Source: a virus
IMG/VR virus record: IMGVR_UViG_3300010300_000046
Coordinates: 1-34,824 of that record
DNA length: 34,824 nt
Direction: 5' to 3' (one strand)
Every line of letters starts with the position of its first letter. The stretch's first letter is position 1. The position numbers and the translations under genes are program-made. This document shows, one piece after another, positions 18,251 through 24,039 of the stretch. A model generated the notes under the pieces. The model was not told where the DNA came from and made no database searches. It saw only the letters and a list, made by a program, of their open reading frames with translations.

Positions 18251-19384
18251 TTAGTTGTCTGAGACTGCGTCATCTCCACTACTTCCTTCTTCCGGAACGA
18301 TAGAGATAGCACACTCGGGACGTAGTACACCGTGTCCCATTGCATATTTAGCAACGAACAATGTACCTTGTCTTTCGATTTGATACTCAGATTCAGTAGC
18401 TAAGTCTAATAACTTAACTGTACCGATAGCTTCTTTTGTACCACCGATGATACCATAAACGTGTGGATCAGCAGTTGTACCTGCACCGTGACGTAAAGCA
18501 CGGAAGTCACCATCATAACCGGTTGTACCGGATAATGTAGGCTGAACAGCACCACTTGTAGAATCAATTGAGTTCTTAGTGTTAAGAGCTCCTGCGACGT
18601 CTACGATGTGGTTAGACTTGAATAAGCTGATACCTGCAACCATAGGTATAGTACCTGTTGCAAGGCTACCTGCTCCACCAACGTCTGTATTTACTGCTGA
18701 GTTAACTACATTACCATTGTCGGCTGTAATTAATTGGTAGTAAGTTGAAGGGTGAAGGATAGCGAAACGACCTTCTTGAGGTGCGTTCTTCTCATCAAGT
18801 GTTTGAGCCATTGTGAACAAGGCATCAATGATACCTGCAGTTGTCTTCAATGTAGCTGAAGGAATGTGGACTGATGAGCCACCGTCAGTTACACCTGTAA
18901 TGTTAGCAGATGCTTTAGAAGCAAGGTAAAGAGTCTTCATTGTAGCAATGTCGAATCTCTTAGCTAGTGCTTTACCAAGTTCTTGGGCGTATACTGAACG
19001 AATATCGAAGTGAGTTTTAAGCTCATCAATGTTCGCTAGGAATGTTGATGAAGTTAACATCTCGTCGATAAGGATAACTTTCTCTGATTTTTGAATGTCA
19101 GATAAGTAACCACTACCTTCGATCAATGAATTACCCGGAGTGTGGTATTTCGCAGAAGCGATACCTGTAACAGGGAACTGAGCTGATTTACCATTAGAGA
19201 TGGTACGGATAGTGTGAAGACCTTTCATTATGTTAGCGTCTTCGAAAGCAGTGAGAATCTCACCACTGAATACCTTGAGGAACAAGGCGTTCTCCAATGC
19301 GTTCGACGTAGTCGTGTTATCGGTATTGAAATTATAACCAACACGTGAAGCAGGGAGAGATGCTGATAAGGCTGGATTTGCCAT
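18251..19384 (-). CDS. major capsid protein, T7 gp10A-like
   Basis: 377 aa (T7 gp10A is 345). HK97-fold shell protein. Matches to gp10 are clear: FLKVFSGEILTAFEDANIM (35-53), ISNGKSAQFPVTG (62-74), YHTPGN, EKVILIDEMLTSSTFL and FDIRSVYAQELGKALAKRFD. It has the best Shine-Dalgarno in the window, AAGGAGA eleven bases before the ATG, while most neighbours have none, and is followed at once by a strong terminator, so it should be highly expressed. I see no slippery site or second frame for a gp10B-like extension. Confidence 0.96.
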   Translation of the reverse strand: MANPALSASLPASRVGYNFNTDNTTTSNALENALFLKVFSGEILTAFEDANIMKGLHTIRTISNGKSAQFPVTGIASAKYHTPGNSLIEGSGYLSDIQKSEKVILIDEMLTSSTFLANIDELKTHFDIRSVYAQELGKALAKRFDIATMKTLYLASKASANITGVTDGGSSVHIPSATLKTTAGIIDALFTMAQTLDEKNAPQEGRFAILHPSTYYQLITADNGNVVNSAVNTDVGGAGSLATGTIPMVAGISLFKSNHIVDVAGALNTKNSIDSTSGAVQPTLSGTTGYDGDFRALRHGAGTTADPHVYGIIGGTKEAIGTVKLLDLATESEYQIERQGTLFVAKYAMGHGVLRPECAISIVPEEGSSGDDAVSDN

Positions 19385-19395
19385 AGTTTTTTATT

Positions 19396-19402
19396 TCTCC
19401 TT
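19396..19402 (-). promoter_or_regulatory. strong Shine-Dalgarno of the capsid gene
   Basis: AAGGAGA on the minus strand, eleven bases before the capsid ATG. It is notable because nearly all other starts here lack such a site. It sits in a 116-bp gap (19385-19500) that may also hold a phage promoter, though I could not identify a consensus. Confidence 0.8.
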
Positions 19403-19500
19403 TTGGATTGTTATTGTTTTAGTTAGGTGTCGGTTGACGTCGTCATTCATACAGTTATCCGTCGCAACGGGCTGTGTGTCTAAGTCGGTCGACAAAATTC

Positions 19501-19752
19501 TTATCTACGCATTTTGAGCTTTACTCGTGCTCTCTTGGTGTTGCGTACAAATTGTTTTCCTTTGCTTCCTTCTCGTTTCTTTTTACGAGCTGTTGAAGCA
19601 CGTTCGGATTTTGATAGGCTTCTAGCCTTAGCCATCGGAAGGCATCTGTCCGGGTTCTTTTTGTTTTTAGACGTGCCACAAGGGCCTTTAATATTTCCAT
19701 CCGATCCAATTCTTACCCATTTTTGTGCACGCCATTTTGCTAATTCACCCAT
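19501..19752 (-). CDS. 83-aa basic Cys-containing phage protein (WVRIG...CGTSK type)
   Basis: 83 aa, extremely Lys/Arg-rich. The motif WVRIGSDGNIKGPCGTSK (12-29) followed by NPDRCLPMAKARSLSKSER is a pattern I recall in small proteins of marine phages, with two conserved Cys residues. No function is known to me; nucleic acid binding is plausible from charge. Its ATG overlaps the upstream stop (TAATG). It ends 116 bp before capsid. An opposite-strand reading of the same length exists but has no family features. Confidence 0.8.
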   Translation of the reverse strand: MGELAKWRAQKWVRIGSDGNIKGPCGTSKNKKNPDRCLPMAKARSLSKSERASTARKKKREGSKGKQFVRNTKRARVKLKMRR

Positions 19753-19889
19753 TACTTCTTGACCTTTAGTTTCTTTCTTCTGCCTCTTGTCTTACAATAC
19801 TTCGATGCTCCCATTGAAGCGTAAGCAGATGGCCATTTGTCGTATTTACGTTTAGCCCACGCAATACCTTCCGGACATATTTTACCCAT
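19752..19889 (-). CDS. 45-aa basic microprotein with CPEG...YPSAYAS-type motif
   Basis: The reading begins MGKICPEGIAWAKRKYDKWP and continues SAYASMGASKYCK, then a Lys/Arg tail. The C-P-E-G start, A-K-R-K-[YF] and W/Y-P-S-A-Y-A pattern with a second Cys is one I recall from many small phage proteins of unknown function. It overlaps the upstream gene by eight bases and the downstream gene by TAATG, so it is embedded in a coupled chain. Confidence rests on the motif and the tight spacing. Confidence 0.7.
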   Translation of the reverse strand: MGKICPEGIAWAKRKYDKWPSAYASMGASKYCKTRGRRKKLKVKK

Positions 19890-19986
19890 TGTATTTAATT
19901 TTTAGACCTTTGCGTTTAGCATCGTCTTTAGCTTTTTTCTTTCCCTCTTTTGTGTAGGGATATTTCTTTCCATTAACTTTTGGCAT
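19882..19986 (-). CDS. 34-aa lysine-rich microprotein
   Basis: Sequence begins MPKVNGKKYPYTKEGKKKAK and ends in KYNG; about 40% of residues are Lys or Arg. The MPKVNGKKYPYT start is a pattern I recall from small phage proteins located beside capsid or terminase genes. It overlaps its upstream neighbour by 14 bases and its downstream neighbour by eight. Function unknown. Confidence 0.65.
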   Translation of the reverse strand: MPKVNGKKYPYTKEGKKKAKDDAKRKGLKIKYNG

Positions 19987-20047
19987 TTTTCTTCTTTCGT
20001 TTAATAGTTAAAGAATGACGTCGACATTTTTCACAACCACAACTCAT
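19973..20047 (-). CDS. 24-aa Cys-rich basic microprotein
   Basis: The reading MSCGCEKCRRHSLTIKRKKK plus four residues has a Cys-x-Cys-x-x-Cys cluster and a following His that could hold a metal ion, then a Lys/Arg tail. Its ATG overlaps the upstream stop (TAATG), and its end overlaps the next start, the same coupling as its neighbours, which supports it being real despite its size. Function unknown. Confidence 0.5.
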   Translation of the reverse strand: MSCGCEKCRRHSLTIKRKKKNAKS

Positions 20048-20292
20048 TAGCATTTCCATCTACGAAGGGCTAGTGCCTTTCTAGTAGGTCTACCCTTAGA
20101 GTCCTTCATAGGGCCTTTAACACCACTCATACGGGCACAGAAGGACTTCTTGCGACTTCCCCCACCCGGTTGTGGTCTTTTAAGGTTAGAGCCTGTTTTA
20201 GCGTTGTAGTATTTTCTTCCCTTCTCTGTAAGACCACCTTTTTTAGATTTGTGTTCTTTACGAAGAGATACGCCTTTACGTCTTCTACTCAT
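20047..20292 (-). CDS. 81-aa basic protein of the SLRKEHKSKKGGLTEKG family (DUF6321-like)
   Basis: Residues 9-40 (SLRKEHKSKKGGLTEKGRKY and following YNAKTGSNLKRPQPGG) and 47-62 (RKKSFCARMSGVKGPM) match a small protein widely conserved in phages that I recall as a domain of unknown function (DUF6321, recalled not searched). Arg/Lys-rich with two Cys. It is the first of five consecutive tiny basic genes. The start lies after TAATT; the stop overlaps the next ATG. Confidence 0.85.
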   Translation of the reverse strand: MSRRRKGVSLRKEHKSKKGGLTEKGRKYYNAKTGSNLKRPQPGGGSRKKSFCARMSGVKGPMKDSKGRPTRKALALRRWKC

Positions 20293-20294
20293 AA

Positions 20295-20585
20295 TTAAAA
20301 TCCTAGTTTTTCAAGTTTCCATTCAAGATGCTCTATTCGCATATTCTGCTCAACATCTAATGGTAAAATTCCATCTGACTCCCATTCATCAATCCAAGTA
20401 GCGTTGACGTTGACGTCGTCAGATAATCGAGCCTGTTCGTGCTCAAGCATCATTATACGCTCGTCTACACCAAAGTAACCGATAACGGCTACAGCTACGC
20501 CTGCGATGATCGCTAATAGATTCCTAAGTGGAATTGTTATTCCTGTGTCCTCTCCAAGTTCTAACGGAGAGGGTTTATTAGGCAT
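20295..20585 (-). CDS. 96-aa membrane-anchored coiled-coil protein
   Basis: Residues 18-39 (IPLRNLLAIIAGVAVAVIGY) form a single transmembrane helix after a short N-terminal segment; the rest is acidic and helical (ERIMMLEHEQARLSDDVNV, ...MRIEHLEWKLEKLGF). The layout (TM then periplasmic or cytoplasmic coiled coil) resembles inner-membrane spanins and some holin-like phage proteins of marine phages. It sits next to a 3TM holin-like gene, so a lysis role is likely but unproven. It overlaps the upstream gene by eight bases. Confidence 0.75.
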   Translation of the reverse strand: MPNKPSPLELGEDTGITIPLRNLLAIIAGVAVAVIGYFGVDERIMMLEHEQARLSDDVNVNATWIDEWESDGILPLDVEQNMRIEHLEWKLEKLGF

Positions 20586-21075
20586 CGTTAAAATATATAG
20601 CTACTTTGATCTCTATAGTTTGAGGTATTGGTGTAGTAGCTGTATTAGTTGTTAAACTCCATCTAATCTCTCCGATGTCGTCAGAAGACATTTGACCACT
20701 ACCACTACCGTATGTAGGTTGGATACTATATTGTTTTCCTAGTTCAACAGTACCACCTAAAGCAGTTAGTAAATCATACCTTACAGTTCCACCTACAGCA
20801 GTTAACTGAAGCATATCAAATGTACCTGTACCGGTACTTTCAAATGTAATCATTTTGATACGATTCGTAGCATTATCTACACTAACGACTTCGAAATAAG
20901 TACTTGCAGAATTTAGTATTTCTCTATCTGCTTGGACAACATTAGCGTTATCTACTGTAATAGCACTTGAAGTAACTGTAGGAGCTGTGACTGTTTCGAC
21001 GAATGAGCCGTGGGGAGACGATATAGATTTAATTGTCCCACCCGTAATATTTGTTGTTCTAACTTGTATTGACAT
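20578..21075 (-). CDS. 165-aa beta-rich protein of unknown function
   Basis: I take ATG 21075 (MSIQVRTTNITGG) rather than the longer reading from 21114, because 21075 falls in the TAATATG junction used by neighbours and the extra 13 residues would overlap the holin. The protein is Thr/Ser/Val-rich, Cys-free and beta-strand-like (ITFESTGTGTFDMLQL, ...GEIRWSLTTNTATTPIPQTI). Size and composition would suit a head decoration or fibre protein; this is a guess from character and its place near capsid. Confidence 0.75.
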   Translation of the reverse strand: MSIQVRTTNITGGTIKSISSPHGSFVETVTAPTVTSSAITVDNANVVQADREILNSASTYFEVVSVDNATNRIKMITFESTGTGTFDMLQLTAVGGTVRYDLLTALGGTVELGKQYSIQPTYGSGSGQMSSDDIGEIRWSLTTNTATTPIPQTIEIKVAIYFNDA

Positions 21076-21076
21076 A

Positions 21077-21481
21077 TTATTTTTTAATTGAGGATGAGCC
21101 AAAGTAATAACCAACGATGGCTATTAGTGTGGTACGGATTTCGGGTAAGATTACAAAACCTTCTAAGGTCTTCCAAGTTTCCCACGTAAAGAATAAAAGT
21201 GATTTCTGTTCACTCACGGTGACTCCTTGTGTCATAAACGCCATAAGGAATGGAGCGACGACGACGCCAAACAAACATACCATTACAATTAGACGACGTA
21301 CCCACTCTCCTCCACGCTTAGAAGCCTTATCGTGGCTTTCGTCTGCAAGTTGTTGAGTAGCTACATTGGCTTCTACTTTTTGTTTGTTGAGTTCAATACT
21401 ACTTGAAACAAAAAGTCCAATTACTTTTGTAATAGCACCTACGCCTGTGCCTAAGAATAATGATATAAGTTCGCTTGTCAT
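21077..21481 (-). CDS. 3TM holin-like membrane protein
   Basis: 134 aa with hydrophobic helices at about 5-27, 63-85 and 112-128 and a conserved basic stretch GGEWVRRLIVMVCLFGVVVA (57-76), then FVILPEIRTTLIAIVGYYFG near the C-terminus and SSSIKK. This arrangement resembles the three-TM holins of gene transfer agents and marine phages (GTA_holin_3TM-like, from memory). It would make the inner membrane hole at lysis. The start at 21479-21481 overlaps a two-codon mini-ORF (ATG AAA TGA at 21486-21478) that is better spaced from the AGGG site, which may hold down expression. Confidence 0.8.
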   Translation of the reverse strand: MTSELISLFLGTGVGAITKVIGLFVSSSIELNKQKVEANVATQQLADESHDKASKRGGEWVRRLIVMVCLFGVVVAPFLMAFMTQGVTVSEQKSLLFFTWETWKTLEGFVILPEIRTTLIAIVGYYFGSSSIKK

Positions 21482-21494
21482 TTCATATTAGTCC

Positions 21495-22244
21495 CTAAAA
21501 TGCTGTAGTAACCGATAAACGCTTCTCTACGTTTGCTCGGAATGCAGGATCAGTTGTATAACGTTTGTCTCGCATAGCCTCAGTTACTTGAGCTGATGAG
21601 TTAAAAGGTTTAATTGCTTCGCCACTCGTGCTTCCTTGAACAAGGTTAGGTGCTTTACCTCCTCCTGCTAGGAAACGAGCATACATCCCTTGAACAGCCA
21701 TTTGTGCTTCTTCAAGTGATCCATTACTGACGACAGCGTCGTATGCGTCGATGTCTCCATCTGTTAGATTTTCTTGTGCCCATTGAACCATTGCTTCATA
21801 GTTTTGAGCACCACCAATAGAATCTCGTACTGCATTAGTTTCAGAGTCAATAATAGCTTCTTGACCTGCAATGTAAGCATCAACCATTTCTCTTGGTAAT
21901 CCATTTTTCTCAAGTTCCCTATACATCTTATCAGATAACTCACCTTTCTCCCCATACATTTCTTGGGCTTGACCGATGACAGAATTAGGATCGAAACCTG
22001 TTTCTTCTTGGTCTTCAGTTGTATTATCTTCTTGTGTATCTTCATTATTAGAACCTTGTTTTTGTTGTAGTTCAGCATACGCTTTCGCTAGATCTTCGGG
22101 AGAGGTAAACTTTTCGTCTAACCACTCGGGACGCTCAGATTCCACTTCTTTTTTAGCTTTATCTTGAGCCTCTGCTTGTTGTTCCAAAGTGACCTTTTCA
22201 GATTCAGTTTGGTCGTTTATTTGTACTTTACTTAATTCAGCCAT
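21495..22244 (-). CDS. scaffolding protein, T7 gp9-like
   Basis: 249 aa (T7 gp9 is 307), acidic and helical. It has RPEWLDEKFTSPEDLAKAYA (39-58), typical of podophage scaffolds, a low-complexity acidic linker, and a C-terminal NSSAQVTEAMRDKRYTTDPA segment with the basic helix that contacts capsid. It directs prohead assembly and leaves. GAGGA nine bases before the ATG, inside the portal's last codons, is a fair ribosome site, one of few in this genome. Unlike T7, capsid does not follow directly. Confidence 0.93.
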   Translation of the reverse strand: MAELSKVQINDQTESEKVTLEQQAEAQDKAKKEVESERPEWLDEKFTSPEDLAKAYAELQQKQGSNNEDTQEDNTTEDQEETGFDPNSVIGQAQEMYGEKGELSDKMYRELEKNGLPREMVDAYIAGQEAIIDSETNAVRDSIGGAQNYEAMVQWAQENLTDGDIDAYDAVVSNGSLEEAQMAVQGMYARFLAGGGKAPNLVQGSTSGEAIKPFNSSAQVTEAMRDKRYTTDPAFRANVEKRLSVTTAF

Positions 22245-22249
22245 TGTTT

Positions 22250-23773
22250 TTATTCCTCGCTCTGTTGTTTAATTAAATCTGTTCCACTTTTCATTGCTTG
22301 AGGGCCAAGCTTCTCAGCCATCTGCATTTGTTGTGCTTGTTGCATTTCTTCTTGTATCTGTTCTTGAGACTTCACAAGTCCTGCTGTTTTGATACCAAGG
22401 CTTGTAGCTCTACGTTTAAGGTATTCTTCGGGGTTAATATACTGAGACATAACCTCCGGCCCTAATGTTTGTACTACACCTTGTAAGAACATATCTAGCT
22501 TCTGTAAATCGTTCCCTCTACCAAGAGCCTCAACACCTGTAATGATGACGGGGTTGACGACGTCCTTCGGTAACTTAGGTAACTTACGTTTACGGTTCAT
22601 TACATCCATAATACGATTTACCATCGGCAAAGACAGTTCGGTTGAAAATAAAGAGTAGACACCACCTAGAGCATTCTCAAGCTCCATAGATAGCATTCTG
22701 ATTTCTTCAGCAGTTACACGCTCAGCATTTCTAACTGTACCACTTGTGAGTAAGAAAGCGTGACCTAAGCGTTCTTTGATTGTCTCTATAGTTTCAGAGG
22801 CAACTCTAAGGTCATTATGTTTCTGTACTTGTAATACTTGAACATCACTTGCATTACCTTGGACAATAGCTCCGTTAGGTGATTCTGCAAGTGTACGAGC
22901 TCTTGTAGTACCATTAGGATTAACCATAAACAGTACTTTAGCTGACGCTGAAGATCCTTCAACGATTGCTCTTGTAAGTCCTTCAAGTGATTGTACATCT
23001 CCAAGATACTCTTCAACATAACCACGTCCGTAACTCTCGCCATCAATACGTGTGAACCTAAGTGCAATGTAAGGATTCTTATCAAGTTTGTATGAACCTT
23101 CAGAACCCGGAATACGCACTCCGTTAATATCTTGGAATACTTCCCACTTATTACCTATGCGACACACAGCAGTATATAGTTCGTAGTCGTCGTCGATCGC
23201 ACCATCCACACCAACAGCTTCTTGCATCTCGGGACTCAAGGCTGTACGTGCAATAGTTTCTTTAGTTACAATGTGTAAGATATTACCCATTGGGTCTCTG
23301 TCGACGACATACCTATCAAGATGAAATACTCTCATTCCACCTGTGTCGGGTAAGTATATCAAAGCATTACCTGTGATTATTAAATGCTTAAGGGCTTCGT
23401 GTAAGCCGGTTCTGTAAGACTCACGAGATACTTCATCCATTACAGCTTCTTCTACTTGCTGTAACTGAGTCTCGATAGAGCTTATGAACTCGGGTGGAGC
23501 ACCTTCTGCTTGTAAACCGAACGTGTCTATGTTTAATCTGAAAAATGGAGCATTGGGTGGTAGGAGTGCTAACAATAGTTTGGAGGCGAGGTTATTTACT
23601 CCTCGAGCCCCAATGCTCGAAAATGGTGTATCTAGCCGAGAGTGAGCTCCAAAGCCCGAATCCGGCATAATGTAAGGTAATGTTAATCTCGAGCAAGTTC
23701 TAGCACGATCAACGTATTGGTATCTCTTACCTTCTAAAGTATTATATAATGATTGTGCTGTGACGTTGTGCAT
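22250..23773 (-). CDS. portal (head-tail connector), T7 gp8-like
   Basis: 507 aa (T7 gp8 is 536). The N-terminal YVDRARTCSRLTLPYIMP (20-37) and TPFSSIGARGVNNLASKLLL (49-68) match the gp8 core (RARTC..., VGARGLNNLASKLMLALFP). The Gln/Met-rich C-terminus (QEEMQQAQQMQMAEK) is also usual. It forms the dodecameric DNA entry ring that docks terminase and tail tubular A. It starts at TAATATG shared with the upstream gene. Confidence 0.96.
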   Translation of the reverse strand: MHNVTAQSLYNTLEGKRYQYVDRARTCSRLTLPYIMPDSGFGAHSRLDTPFSSIGARGVNNLASKLLLALLPPNAPFFRLNIDTFGLQAEGAPPEFISSIETQLQQVEEAVMDEVSRESYRTGLHEALKHLIITGNALIYLPDTGGMRVFHLDRYVVDRDPMGNILHIVTKETIARTALSPEMQEAVGVDGAIDDDYELYTAVCRIGNKWEVFQDINGVRIPGSEGSYKLDKNPYIALRFTRIDGESYGRGYVEEYLGDVQSLEGLTRAIVEGSSASAKVLFMVNPNGTTRARTLAESPNGAIVQGNASDVQVLQVQKHNDLRVASETIETIKERLGHAFLLTSGTVRNAERVTAEEIRMLSMELENALGGVYSLFSTELSLPMVNRIMDVMNRKRKLPKLPKDVVNPVIITGVEALGRGNDLQKLDMFLQGVVQTLGPEVMSQYINPEEYLKRRATSLGIKTAGLVKSQEQIQEEMQQAQQMQMAEKLGPQAMKSGTDLIKQQSEE

Positions 23774-23774
23774 A

Positions 23775-24038
23775 TTATTCTGACGGGTCTTCTACAGGAA
23801 TAGTCAATAAAGTGACTTCGCTAACAGTAGACTCTGATTCATTAAGAGTTTTATAAAAAGTTACATCAAGTGCCCAAGTTCCATCTTCACAAGGAACAGG
23901 AGTTGAATGGTAACGTGTGCCCACACCGTGTCGATGGTATGAGTAATTGCGTGCTTGACCCTCGACGTCTGCTCTTGCAAGACCATCGTCTTCTGTATCA
24001 AACACAAGATATTTATTGGTAATTGTTTCTTCAGACAT
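23775..24038 (-). CDS. 87-aa protein of unknown function before the portal
   Basis: Acidic at both ends (MSEETITNKYLVFDTEDDGL and ...IPVEDPSE). The middle HRHGVGTRYHSTPVPCEDGT and DVTFYKTLNESE looks like a small beta domain. No family recognised. TAATATG is used at both its start and its end (to portal), so it is translated with the adhesin and portal and may be a small virion or adhesin-assembly protein. Confidence 0.7.
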   Translation of the reverse strand: MSEETITNKYLVFDTEDDGLARADVEGQARNYSYHRHGVGTRYHSTPVPCEDGTWALDVTFYKTLNESESTVSEVTLLTIPVEDPSE

Positions 24039-24039
24039 A

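Noticed and set aside
18251-18300. Possible gp10B-type frameshift at the capsid end
   Set aside because: No slippery run, and the terminator begins 16 bases after the stop, leaving no room for an extension.
21076-21114. Longer start for the 165-aa protein
   Set aside because: It would overlap the holin C-terminus, while the inner ATG is at the TAATATG junction.
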